64,000 nucleotides of DNA from CALKZN01 sp050633785 (GTDB taxonomy: Bacteria; Pseudomonadota; Gammaproteobacteria; Arenicellales; Arenicellaceae): assembly GCA_050633785.1 (NCBI GenBank), contig JBOEHE010000006.1, positions 1 through 64,000 on the forward strand, in the 5' to 3' direction. Both the position numbers and the translations under genes were made by a program. Of the stretch, positions 45,295-54,138 are shown piece after piece (position 1 is the first letter of the stretch; the number at the start of each line of letters is the position of its first letter). Below the pieces are notes generated by a model. That model worked only from the letters and a program-made list of their open reading frames with translations. It made no database searches and was not told the origin of the DNA.

Positions 45295-46518
45295 ATGAAA
45301 AAAGTAAAATTGACCGCTGCAGGTGCATTTATTTTAGGCTTGGTGGCCTGTAATAATCTGGCTGTAGCAGAAGCAACATTCAACCCAAAATTTAGTGCCA
45401 TTCTTGATGGACGCTATGCTAATTATGACAATGATCCTGAGGAATATGAATTGCCTGGGTTCAGCTTGGGTGGTGAGGCAGAATTGCCTGAAAGTGGTTT
45501 TTCACTGGGGCACGTCGAATTAGGAGCCAGCGCTGAAGTTGACAATGTATTTTCAGGAAAACTGACAGTGGCCATTGCGGAGCATGAGGGTGAAACAGAG
45601 GTTGAGCTTGAAGAGGCGTTTATTGAGTCGCTTGGCTTGGGGAATGGTTTGACGATCCGTGCGGGGCGTTTCTTTCCCAGCGTTGGACGTGTCAACAGTC
45701 AACATAATCATGCATGGGATTTTATTGATGCGCCATTGGTCTACACTGGGTTGTGGGGAGCAAAATATATTGACGACGGTTTGCGTTTTAACTGGGTTGC
45801 TCCGACAGACACGTTCGTTGAACTAGGTATTGAGGCACTTGCTGCTTCTGGTTTTCCGGCAGGTGGCGAACGTTCTGATGATGTTGGTGCCAGTGTGGTG
45901 TATGCAGCTATTGGTGACGATATTTCACAAAGCAGCAGTTGGCAAATCAATGCGAGTTACCATCAGGCAGATGTGTCTGATCGCGAGTCAGGTGGGCATG
46001 GGCATGGTCATGGTGAAGAGGAAGGCGGCGAGGAAACTCCTGCTTTCTCGGGGGATAGTGAAACCCTGGGGTTGGGTGTCGTTTACAAATGGGCTCCAGG
46101 CGGAAATCCTAAAAATAAGCACTTTATTTTTCAGGCGGAATATTTCAAACGCGATGAAAATGGTGAAGTCACGCTTGAAGGCAGTGACCCACTTGAGAGT
46201 TCCAGTCTCATAGCGGATCAACAGGGTTTCTACCTGCAGACTATTTATAAGTTTGCTTCCCATTGGCGAGCAGGTTTTCGTTATGACCAGCTGGAAAGCG
46301 ACAATACGGGTGCAGACAGTGAAGTCATTGAAGAAGCTGGTTTAGACAATGAGGGTATAAAACCTCGCCGTTATAGCCTGATGACAGAATGGGTGCCAAG
46401 TGAGTTCAGCCGTGTAAGGTTACAGTTTAACCGCGATGAATCCAGTGAAAATACTGATAACCAGGTGTTTCTTCAGTATACGATGAGCCTGGGTGCACAC
46501 GGTGCGCATACCTTCTGA
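45295..46518 (+). CDS. Porin-like outer membrane protein with His-rich loop, zinc locus
   Basis: The 407-residue product has a signal peptide (about 1-25), alternating beta-strand patterns throughout and a C-terminal Phe, as expected of an outer-membrane barrel. There is no TonB box or plug domain, which argues against a classical zinc receptor such as ZnuD. A loop near residues 232-248 reads GGHGHGHGEEEGGEE, a likely metal-binding patch. It ends in a TGATG overlap with the upstream start candidate of the ZnuA-like gene. I infer a zinc-permeable or zinc-capturing porin made under zinc starvation. Confidence 0.75.
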   Translation: MKKVKLTAAGAFILGLVACNNLAVAEATFNPKFSAILDGRYANYDNDPEEYELPGFSLGGEAELPESGFSLGHVELGASAEVDNVFSGKLTVAIAEHEGETEVELEEAFIESLGLGNGLTIRAGRFFPSVGRVNSQHNHAWDFIDAPLVYTGLWGAKYIDDGLRFNWVAPTDTFVELGIEALAASGFPAGGERSDDVGASVVYAAIGDDISQSSSWQINASYHQADVSDRESGGHGHGHGEEEGGEETPAFSGDSETLGLGVVYKWAPGGNPKNKHFIFQAEYFKRDENGEVTLEGSDPLESSSLIADQQGFYLQTIYKFASHWRAGFRYDQLESDNTGADSEVIEEAGLDNEGIKPRRYSLMTEWVPSEFSRVRLQFNRDESSENTDNQVFLQYTMSLGAHGAHTF

Positions 46519-46547
46519 TGTCGTTACCGATTACTATGGAGCAAGCA

Positions 46548-47504
46548 ATGTTATTCTTAAAACATCTATTTCAGAATAAGTGCAGATTACCATCGTTTCT
46601 TATGTTGATCGCCGCTATAGCGGCGATCATTCCTGCCCAGACGATTCAGGCTAGTTCAGCAACGATTTCGGTTTTTGCCTGTGAGCCTGAATGGGCAGCA
46701 CTCAGTATGGAAATTGGTGGTGGCACTGTGTCTGTATATTCTGCAACAACCGCCTCGCAAGACCCTCATCACATACAGGCCCGTCCAAGATTGATAGCAC
46801 AGGCCAGAAAAGCTGACTTGTTGATCTGTTCTGGTGCTGAACTTGAGGTCGGCTGGTTACCTATATTGCTGAAAAAATCTGGCAATCCACGCATTCAGCC
46901 TAATGCACCGGGGCACTTAATGGCTGCTGACCATGTCGAGCTATTGGGCAAAGTTGCAAGAGTGACTCGGTCGATGGGAGACATTCATGGCGAAGGGAAC
47001 CCTCATGTTCATTTACACCCCGATAGAATGTTGAAAATTGCTCAGGAATTGACGCAGCGTTTGTCTGTCATCAGCCCTGAAAATAGTGGTCGTTTCCAAC
47101 AAAACTTAGTTAGGTTTAAAGATGGGATTGACGCTATGATAAGATCTAATCAGCAGCTGATAGAATCGCTGCGCGGCAAGCAATGGATTGTCCATCATGA
47201 TAACTGGGTTTATCTTAATGAATGGCTAAAGCTTAAGCAAGTTGCGACACTTGAACCGAAGCCAGGAATACCACCCACGACACGGCATTTGAAAAAGTTG
47301 ATTGAAACGGTTGAGAGTTCGCCTGTAGCGGCAGTGGCTTATGGTTCTTATCAATCGCCAAAAGCGGCTAAATGGTTGACCAGTAGAACAAAGCTCCCGC
47401 TTATAGCCGCGCCATATACTGTGAGTGAGTGGCAGGTTGAAGGAGCTCTATCCAAGTGGTATGCCACTTTACTCAACACCTTATCAAACGGCTTGAATAA
47501 ATAG
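46548..47504 (+). CDS. ZnuA-like zinc ABC transporter substrate-binding protein
   Basis: This periplasmic solute-binding protein of the TroA/ZnuA family should deliver Zn2+ to the permease encoded next. I choose the ATG at 46548, which has GGAG at 46538-46541; an ATG at 46518 overlapping the porin stop is the alternative. The product has 318 residues with a signal peptide ending near IQAS. Probable ligand histidines are in SQDPHHIQARP, GNPHVHLHP and VHHDNW. It lacks the long His-rich loop of E. coli ZnuA. Confidence 0.9.
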   Translation: MLFLKHLFQNKCRLPSFLMLIAAIAAIIPAQTIQASSATISVFACEPEWAALSMEIGGGTVSVYSATTASQDPHHIQARPRLIAQARKADLLICSGAELEVGWLPILLKKSGNPRIQPNAPGHLMAADHVELLGKVARVTRSMGDIHGEGNPHVHLHPDRMLKIAQELTQRLSVISPENSGRFQQNLVRFKDGIDAMIRSNQQLIESLRGKQWIVHHDNWVYLNEWLKLKQVATLEPKPGIPPTTRHLKKLIETVESSPVAAVAYGSYQSPKAAKWLTSRTKLPLIAAPYTVSEWQVEGALSKWYATLLNTLSNGLNK

Positions 47505-47505
47505 C

Positions 47506-48261
47506 GTGGATATTTCGATTATACTTCCGGCGCTGCTTGCTGGCTGTGCAGTTCTACTGAGTCATGTTCCACTGGGCAGGGAAGTGCTGTCCAGGGGGAT
47601 AATCTTTATAGATCTGGCGGTTGCTCAATTTGCCGGGTTTGGAATTATTCTTGCCAGCAGCCTCGGGTTTTCAACTCAAGGAATTATGATTCAGGCTTTT
47701 GCACTGGGGGGCGCGTTGATCGGTGCTTTAATGTTATTGGCTACAGAGAAAGTGCTCAAGCAGTATCAAGAGGCAGGCATAGGGTGCTTATTTGTTCTGA
47801 CCGCAACAGCAAGCATCTTATTGCTCGCAAAAAACCCTCATGGAGGTGAACAATTACAGACGATTTTAGTTGGACAAATTCTATGGGTTGAGTGGAGCCA
47901 GATAGTATTGCCGTTCTTAACTGGTTTGCTTGCTGTAATGCTATATTTTCTAAAGAACGACTTGTTTAAAGGGCACTTCTTTTATTTATTGTTTGCAGTA
48001 GCCATCACCCAATCCGTTCAATTGCTTGGCGTTTATCTGGTTTTTGCGACTTTAATTATCCCCGCCTTGGCAGTAGTCAGACAACAAAGCAGAGTGAGAA
48101 GTTTCTATTATTCCCTGCTTATCGGTGCGCTGGGTTATGCATTGGGATTGATATTATCATCAATTTTTGATTTACCGAGTGGAGCCGTTATTGTTTGGTC
48201 CTTAATGCTATTGGCTATGCTTTACAGTTTGTTCAGCAAGTTTGTTTCATTGAAAACATAA
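47506..48261 (+). CDS. ZnuB-like metal ABC transporter permease
   Basis: This inner-membrane permease of the ABC-3 (ZnuB/MntB) family has 251 residues and about eight hydrophobic helices. The start is GTG at 47506, one base after the ZnuA-like stop. The N-terminal region with LLSHVPLGREVLSRGIIFIDLAVAQFAGFG is typical of the family. No ZnuC-type ATPase gene is present on either side, so the ATPase must be encoded elsewhere or be borrowed from another system. Confidence 0.9.
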   Translation: MDISIILPALLAGCAVLLSHVPLGREVLSRGIIFIDLAVAQFAGFGIILASSLGFSTQGIMIQAFALGGALIGALMLLATEKVLKQYQEAGIGCLFVLTATASILLLAKNPHGGEQLQTILVGQILWVEWSQIVLPFLTGLLAVMLYFLKNDLFKGHFFYLLFAVAITQSVQLLGVYLVFATLIIPALAVVRQQSRVRSFYYSLLIGALGYALGLILSSIFDLPSGAVIVWSLMLLAMLYSLFSKFVSLKT

Positions 48262-48293
48262 ATCGTTTTTCCGGATTTACCGAAAAAACGATT
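48261..48293. terminator. Bidirectional terminator between znuB-like and cupin genes
   Basis: An inverted repeat (AATCGTTTTT at 48261-48270 and AAAAACGATT at 48284-48293, extended by partly paired CCGG and CCG) sits between convergent genes. It provides a T run in each direction. Confidence 0.82.
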
Positions 48294-48312
48294 GCCCTGC
48301 GGTGTTTTCTAT

Positions 48313-48678
48313 TTATATCCATACATCATTAATTGCGGTTCTTTCGCTGTCTTCATGACCTGTATTAAGTGTTCCTTTTGGCTCGATCAGCATAACCCTG
48401 GCTTCTTTTTCAGCATAGGGTTTATGCTCGACCCCTTTGGGAACAACAAACATATCTCCAGTGTTAAGAGTAACCTCGCGGTCTCTGAACTGAATGTTCA
48501 ATACGCCGTCAATGACGATAAAGGTTTCGTCTGTATCCTGATGGTCATGCCAGACAAAATCACCTTGCACTCTGACAATCTTGAACTGATAGTCATTCAT
48601 TTCGGCGACGACTTTGGGTGTCCATTGTTCTTCGAATAAGTTGAACTTCTCATTTATATTGATAACTTGTTGAGCCAT
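48313..48678 (-). CDS. Cupin domain protein
   Basis: This 121-residue single-cupin protein has the metal-site motif WHDHQDTDETFIVIDG, followed by GDMFVVPKGVEHKP: two His and a Glu in the first motif and a His in the second. It is soluble and has no signal peptide. The substrate or ligand is unknown. It is divergent from the MocR regulator gene, with repeated operator-like sites between them, so that regulator probably controls it. Confidence 0.88.
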   Translation of the reverse strand: MAQQVININEKFNLFEEQWTPKVVAEMNDYQFKIVRVQGDFVWHDHQDTDETFIVIDGVLNIQFRDREVTLNTGDMFVVPKGVEHKPYAEKEARVMLIEPKGTLNTGHEDSERTAINDVWI

Positions 48679-48730
48679 AGTGTGTTTCTCCTGTCGTTGT
48701 TGTCTGTTTATTATGGCGTTATACTTGCGA

Positions 48731-48773
48731 CCATAACAGATACAAAAAACTGATTTTTATGCCATAACAGATA
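48731..48773. promoter_or_regulatory. Direct-repeat operator candidate for the MocR regulator
   Basis: The 12-mer CCATAACAGATA occurs twice in direct orientation, at 48731-48742 and 48762-48773, with starts 31 bases apart (about three helical turns). A related half-site, TTATGGC (GCCATAA on the other strand), lies at 48711-48717. Paired direct repeats are typical of MocR/GabR/PdxR operators. Confidence 0.7.
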
Positions 48774-48825
48774 TATTTTAGGGCACATCACTGGCAATCA
48801 TTAGAAAGAGCAGGGTATTTTTTAC

Positions 48826-50271
48826 ATGAGAGAGTTGACACTGGGGCTGGAAAAAATGCCCTTATATGAGCAGGTCGCACAGTATATTCATGGTTTGGTC
48901 AATATAGGCACATTGGAGCCTGGCGATAAAGCGCCCTCGCTGCGGGGGATCAGCAAACAGCAAGGAATTTCTATCTCCACCGCCTTGCAGGCCTATCGCT
49001 TGCTCGAAGATCGTGGGGTGTTGGAAGCAAGGCCTAAATCAGGCTATTTTGTCAGTAAAACTCATTTGATCGAGTTAGCCGAACCTGCGGCTAGCACGCC
49101 TCAGATACGTGCCGAATCGGTCACCATATCAGATACCTTGCTGGAACTGATGGGCCATGCCAGTAATCCTGATATGGCCCCTTTAGGTTGTGCCATTCCA
49201 AGTGCTGAATTGTTGGCTGCAAATCGTCTGGACCGATTTCTATCACGGGCAGCACGCCACTACGGTCAGCAGCATAATGTGTATTCAACCCCTCAAGGAG
49301 AGAGTCAATTGAGGCAGGCAATTGCTAAAAGAGGCATGGGGCAGGGTTTGAGTGTAAGCGCTGATGAAATTATGGTTACTTCTGGGTGTACTGAAGCATT
49401 GGGGTTGGCGCTTAAAGCCCTGACAAAACCAGGCGATACAGTCATCGTTGAATCACCGACATATTTTGGCATTCTGCACCTATTAGAATCACTGCGGCTT
49501 AAAGTGCTGGAACTACCTACGTCACCTGTGACAGGCATTGATATTGCCGCGCTTGCCAGCGCCTTGTCGGGTCATGGTGTTGCTGCCTGTTTATTATCAT
49601 CCTGTTTCAATAATCCAATGGGGTTCAGCATTACTGATGATGCCAAACGGGACATTCTGGAATTGCTCTGGCAGCATCAAGTGCCGCTGATTGAAGACGA
49701 TATCTATGGTGAATTATTTTTTTCAGCAAAACGTCCACGCCCTTTTTCTGCGTTTGATACAAAAGGTAATGTTATCTATTGCAGTTCTTTTTCGAAAACC
49801 GTTGCTCCTGGCTATCGAGTAGGCTGGATTATACCGGGGAGCCACATGCGAAGTGTATTGAAAAATAAAATGGCTCAATCATTGTGTTGTCCTATTCTGC
49901 CGCAAATTGCTATTGCTGAGTACCTCAAGGAAGGTGGTTATGATCATCATTTGCGCAGAATACGTCGAACCTTTCAACTGAATATCAATAAAATGCGTCG
50001 AGCTATTGGACAAAATTTTCCAAACTCAACCAAAGTGACTAACCCTGAAGGAGGTTTTGTTTTGTGGTTGGAGTTAGACAAAAAAATGGATACTCGCCAT
50101 CTGCTTGAACAGGCTTTGCAGATGGGTATTTGCTTTGCGCCAGGAGATGTTTTTTCTCCCAGCGCGCAATTCTCGAACTGCTTGCGACTGAGCTGTGGCC
50201 ATGAATGGAATAAGCGTATCGATAATGCGGTTGATTCTCTGGCAGAACTGTTGAAGCCTCAGGGAGTTTAA
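48826..50271 (+). CDS. MocR family regulator (GntR-type HTH fused to aminotransferase domain)
   Basis: This 481-residue fusion has an N-terminal winged helix of the GntR type (about 1-75, with LYEQVAQYIHGLVNIGTLEPGDKAPSLRGISKQQGIS) and a class I aminotransferase-like domain (about 110-475). The PLP-binding Lys lies in SSFSKTVAPGYRVGW and the Asp in EDDIYGE. MocR proteins usually act as transcription factors that sense PLP or an amino compound. The divergent cupin gene and the direct repeats upstream make it a likely local regulator and possible autorepressor. Confidence 0.92.
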   Translation: MRELTLGLEKMPLYEQVAQYIHGLVNIGTLEPGDKAPSLRGISKQQGISISTALQAYRLLEDRGVLEARPKSGYFVSKTHLIELAEPAASTPQIRAESVTISDTLLELMGHASNPDMAPLGCAIPSAELLAANRLDRFLSRAARHYGQQHNVYSTPQGESQLRQAIAKRGMGQGLSVSADEIMVTSGCTEALGLALKALTKPGDTVIVESPTYFGILHLLESLRLKVLELPTSPVTGIDIAALASALSGHGVAACLLSSCFNNPMGFSITDDAKRDILELLWQHQVPLIEDDIYGELFFSAKRPRPFSAFDTKGNVIYCSSFSKTVAPGYRVGWIIPGSHMRSVLKNKMAQSLCCPILPQIAIAEYLKEGGYDHHLRRIRRTFQLNINKMRRAIGQNFPNSTKVTNPEGGFVLWLELDKKMDTRHLLEQALQMGICFAPGDVFSPSAQFSNCLRLSCGHEWNKRIDNAVDSLAELLKPQGV

Positions 50272-50296
50272 GTCGTTATTGGGACTGTATTGTCAC

Positions 50297-52156
50297 TTAC
50301 TCCAGTGCTTCCCAGCGGGCATAACAGTGGTCCAGTTCTTCCTGCCAGGCCTTGGTTTGTTTACCGGCTTCGGCAATCGATTCTGGATCCTGTTGATAAA
50401 AAGAAGGTTCGTTCATGGCGGCTAACTGCTCTGCCAGTTTTGTTTCCAATTCTTCAATTTTCTGTGGCAATTGATCCAATTCACGCTGGTCTTTATAGCT
50501 GAGTTTTTTTGCTGCTGCTGGTTTTGCCGGAGTCTTGGGGGCGTCGCTGATCGACTTTGTTGATGTTTTTTCTGATGCAACGACTGTTTTGGGTCGTTGG
50601 CGTAGCCAATCATCGTAGCCTCCAACGTATTCGTTAATGACCCCATTGCCTTCGAAAGCCAGGGTGCTGCTGACAACGTTATTCAGAAAACTACGGTCAT
50701 GGCTCACTAAAAGCAAAGTGCCTTCGAAATCCACTAATAGACTTTCCAGCAGTTCCAAGGTTTCCATGTCCAAGTCATTGGTTGGTTCGTCCAGGATCAG
50801 AAAGTTGCAGGGCTTGGTGAACAGCTTGGCTAACATTAAGCGGTTGCGTTCACCGCCGGATAAGGCATGAACTGGGCCTCGAGCTTTGGCTGGAGAGAAC
50901 AGGAAATCTTGCGCGTAACTCATAATATGGCGAGGCTTGCCATTAATGACAACCTCGCTGACGCCACCTGAAATATTATCCAATACGCTCTGGTCTTCAT
51001 TGATGTCACTGCGCAGTTGATCCAGATAAGCGATATCCAATTGAGTGCCAATTTTTATATTGCCAGAGTCTGGCGTCAGGTGACCCGTCAACAACTTGAT
51101 CAGCGTGGATTTCCCGCAGCCATTGTCACCAATGATGCCGATTTTGTCGCCGCGTACGATGTTGACAGTGAAGTCTTTTATGATGGTTTTATTCTGGAAA
51201 CTGAAGTTAACCGCCTCCGCCTCAATAACGCGTTTGCCGGACTTGTTATCTTGATTGAGCCCAAAGCTGGCTTTGCCCTGTTGTTCACGACGAGCTTTGC
51301 GTTGCTCGCGCATGGCTTTCAGAGCGCGTACCCGGCCTTCGTTGCGGGTGCGCCGAGCTTTGATTCCCTGGCGGATCCAGGCTTCTTCTTCTGCTAACTT
51401 CTTGTCAAAATGTGCGGCATGACGCTGCTCTTCTTCAAGGGCTTTTGCCTTGGCTTTGACGTAATTGTCATAGTTGCCGGTCCAGCTGACGATCTGGCCT
51501 CGGTCAATCTCCAGAATTCTATTGCAGATCGAGTTAAGGAAGGTTCGATCATGCGACACAATAATCTGGGCGAAAGATGATTTCACCAAAAACTGTTCCA
51601 GCCATTGAATCGTGCTGATGTCTAAATGGTTAGTAGGTTCATCCAATAATAATAATTCTGGGTTGTTGACTAGTCCCTGGGCTAATAATACTCTGCGCTT
51701 CATTCCGCCTGATAGGCTTTGAAAGGGCGTGTCAGCACTCAGATTGAATTTGGAAATCAGAGTTTGAGCAGCATTGGCGTCGCCCCATAAGTCATGTTCG
51801 GTCATGGCCGTTTGCACGGATTCGGACAACTCTCCGGAATACTGCCGGAAATAATCCGCTAATATATCACCGTGAGTCAGGTGCCCAGAGGCGATAACAG
51901 TGGCGATAGTATCATCGATAGTATTGGGAATGTTTTGAATCAGTTGGCCTATTTTTAAGTGACTCTGACGAGTAATTTCTCCATCATCGGCTTGATGCTC
52001 TCCCAGCAATAATTTGAGCAGAGTCGATTTTCCTGTGCCGTTTCGACCGACAAGGCCGATGCGTTCCTGTGGGTTGATGGTGAAATTAGCTTGGTCGATT
52101 AAAAGAGGGCCGCCAACGCTGAAGACCAGGTTTTTGCATTGAATTAAAGGAGTCAT
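50297..52156 (-). CDS. uup: ABC-F family ATPase Uup
   Basis: This soluble ABC-F protein has two ATPase domains: the first has Walker A GRNGTGKST and signature LSGGMKRRVLLAQ, the second GDNGCGKST and LSGGERNRLMLAK. A charged linker lies between them and a C-terminal coiled coil (about the last 80 residues) marks it as Uup rather than YheS. The ATG at 52156 follows AAGGAG and gives 619 residues; the longer frame to 52294 crosses into the upstream region of gloB. Uup-type proteins act on ribosomes or branched DNA intermediates and affect transposon excision in E. coli. Confidence 0.92.
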   Translation of the reverse strand: MTPLIQCKNLVFSVGGPLLIDQANFTINPQERIGLVGRNGTGKSTLLKLLLGEHQADDGEITRQSHLKIGQLIQNIPNTIDDTIATVIASGHLTHGDILADYFRQYSGELSESVQTAMTEHDLWGDANAAQTLISKFNLSADTPFQSLSGGMKRRVLLAQGLVNNPELLLLDEPTNHLDISTIQWLEQFLVKSSFAQIIVSHDRTFLNSICNRILEIDRGQIVSWTGNYDNYVKAKAKALEEEQRHAAHFDKKLAEEEAWIRQGIKARRTRNEGRVRALKAMREQRKARREQQGKASFGLNQDNKSGKRVIEAEAVNFSFQNKTIIKDFTVNIVRGDKIGIIGDNGCGKSTLIKLLTGHLTPDSGNIKIGTQLDIAYLDQLRSDINEDQSVLDNISGGVSEVVINGKPRHIMSYAQDFLFSPAKARGPVHALSGGERNRLMLAKLFTKPCNFLILDEPTNDLDMETLELLESLLVDFEGTLLLVSHDRSFLNNVVSSTLAFEGNGVINEYVGGYDDWLRQRPKTVVASEKTSTKSISDAPKTPAKPAAAKKLSYKDQRELDQLPQKIEELETKLAEQLAAMNEPSFYQQDPESIAEAGKQTKAWQEELDHCYARWEALE

Positions 52157-52265
52157 ATCTGACGTTTTCTGCTTGAAATGAATGAGACTTAAAAGGGAAA
52201 ACACTTTATCATGGGCGTTGAATAATATACTAACTAAATCAACGCCCATTTTGACAAAATAAGCG

Positions 52266-53057
52266 ATGCTGATAAAACAAATTCCATTGCGCAATTCCCT
52301 GCGTAACTATATGTACTTACTGGTGTGCGAACAAACGCATGAGGCTCTGGCAATTGACCCTCTCGATCATGCTCAATGTCTGAGTGTAGCCGATGAACAG
52401 GGTTGGGAGATCACTAAGGTACTTAACACCCATCATCATCATGACCATATAGGTGGAAATGGGCCGGTTATCGCTGCAACTGATGCTCGTTTATACGCTC
52501 ATCATGCTGTTGGCGATAAAATACCTGGGGTTGATGTTGGTTTGCAGGCAAACGATGTTGTTTCCATTGGTGAGGCGTCTTTGCTGGTGATGGATACGCC
52601 TGGACATACCATGAGCGATATTTGTTTGTACTATGCTGGTGATGATAATAATCTGCCTGCATTGTTCAGTGGCGATATATTGTTTAATGCTGGCGCTGGA
52701 AATTGTCATAATGGTGGTTCTGTTGAAATTCTCTACACTACTTTTGCAGAACAGTTGTCCATTCTTGCTGATAATGTTCGGGTTTTTCCTGGGCATGATT
52801 ATATCGAAAACAATTTGCGTTTTGCCTTGGATCGAGAGCCGGGTAATGCTATGGCAGAGCAACTGTTGCAGCAGTTTTCCGAAGGTCTGGACGCTGAAAG
52901 TTTTGTCACTGATATGGCCTTAGAAAGGCAGATTAATGTTTTCTTGCGTCTGGAGAATCAGACTGTGATCTCCCGTTTACAGGAACAACAGCAGTTGGTG
53001 TCGACAGATCCGCAGGCTGTTTTTGCGGCTTTGCGTGCGTTACGTAATCACTGGTAG
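52266..53057 (+). CDS. gloB: Hydroxyacylglutathione hydrolase (glyoxalase II)
   Basis: GloB hydrolyses S-lactoylglutathione to lactate and glutathione in methylglyoxal detoxification. The metallo-beta-lactamase fold is shown by THHHHDHIGGN, the HTMSD segment and FPGHDY, which supply the binuclear metal ligands. The C-terminal HAGH domain is present (with RALRNHW at the end). The length of 263 residues is typical. It is divergent from uup and lies 17 bases before waaF. Confidence 0.95.
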   Translation: MLIKQIPLRNSLRNYMYLLVCEQTHEALAIDPLDHAQCLSVADEQGWEITKVLNTHHHHDHIGGNGPVIAATDARLYAHHAVGDKIPGVDVGLQANDVVSIGEASLLVMDTPGHTMSDICLYYAGDDNNLPALFSGDILFNAGAGNCHNGGSVEILYTTFAEQLSILADNVRVFPGHDYIENNLRFALDREPGNAMAEQLLQQFSEGLDAESFVTDMALERQINVFLRLENQTVISRLQEQQQLVSTDPQAVFAALRALRNHW

Positions 53058-53074
53058 GTGCTGGTAGATTTGTT

Positions 53075-54124
53075 GTGGCGGATAGTCTTGTGAATGAAGA
53101 GCAGAGCGAAGCAAAAATTATCATAGTTGCGCCCTCCTGGGTTGGAGATATGGTAATGGCTCAATGCTTGTTGCAGGAATTGAAACAACAGTGGCCAAAC
53201 TGTCTCATTGATGTTCTGGCACCGCAATGGTGTGCTGCTCTAATTGATCACATGCCACAAGTTAACAGGTTGATTCCAGCGCCATTTTCTCATGGTAAAT
53301 TGGGTTTGCTGGAGCGCCGGAGACTGGGGAAAAAACTGGCTCTGGAAAATTATAATCGAGCTTATGTATTACCCAATAGTCTCAAATCTGCTCTGGTGCC
53401 ATGGTTTGCTGGAATTCCATTGAGAATTGGTTTTGTCGGTGAACAGCGTTATGGCCTGTTGAACCGACGTTATAAATTGAATAAAACAGTCTTGCCGACC
53501 ATGGTGCAACGTTTTGTTGCTCTGGCTAGAGATGATAATGAACCACCCGAATTTTCATCGATAACAGCGCCAAGACTGGTGGTTGGTGCCGAAACAATAA
53601 ACCTGGCATTGCAGACACATCAGCTAAGTGCGGATTCACAGGTTCTCGCCCTGTGTCCAGGGGCTGAATTTGGCCCTGCCAAACAATGGCCAGCTCAGCA
53701 CTATGCGGCTGTGGCCCGCTATTATCTTGATCAGGGTTGGCAGGTCTGGTTATTTGGTTCAACTAAGGATAATGAGGTTTGTGCTGAAATTAATGCACAA
53801 ACTCAGGCGCAATGTTCTGACCTATCGGGTAAAACAAGCCTGTCTGAAGCGGTTGCTTTGCTGGCGACTGTGGATTTAGCAGTCAGCAACGATTCTGGCT
53901 TGATGCATATTGCTGCTGCATTGCATAAGCCATTGGTAGCGGTCTATGGTTCAACTGATCCGGGTTTTACCCCACCTCTGAATAAACAAGCTAAAATTGT
54001 TCGTTCAGGTTTGGAATGCAGCCCGTGTTTTGAGCGGATTTGTCCATTGAAGCATCTGGATTGCCTGATTAAACTCAAACCAAATAAGGTGTTGAAAGCC
54101 TGTCATCAGCTGGTAACGGTATAG
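53075..54124 (+). CDS. waaF: ADP-heptose:LPS heptosyltransferase II
   Basis: WaaF adds the second heptose to the LPS inner core. The 349 residues show the family start VAPSWVGDMVMAQCLLQELK, the sugar-nucleotide region CPGAEFGPAKQWPAQHYA, and the C-terminal NDSGLMHIAAALHKPLVAVYGSTDPGFTPP of glycosyltransferase family 9. Translation starts at GTG 53075. Its last base is the first base of the GTG just upstream of waaC. It is the first of a core-LPS gene run. Confidence 0.95.
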   Translation: MADSLVNEEQSEAKIIIVAPSWVGDMVMAQCLLQELKQQWPNCLIDVLAPQWCAALIDHMPQVNRLIPAPFSHGKLGLLERRRLGKKLALENYNRAYVLPNSLKSALVPWFAGIPLRIGFVGEQRYGLLNRRYKLNKTVLPTMVQRFVALARDDNEPPEFSSITAPRLVVGAETINLALQTHQLSADSQVLALCPGAEFGPAKQWPAQHYAAVARYYLDQGWQVWLFGSTKDNEVCAEINAQTQAQCSDLSGKTSLSEAVALLATVDLAVSNDSGLMHIAAALHKPLVAVYGSTDPGFTPPLNKQAKIVRSGLECSPCFERICPLKHLDCLIKLKPNKVLKACHQLVTV

Positions 54125-54138
54125 TGAAAGATCAGTCG

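Noticed and set aside
52157..52294. N-terminal extension of Uup
   Set aside because: The family start is at the ATG at 52156 with AAGGAG before it; the extension overlaps the gloB start region.
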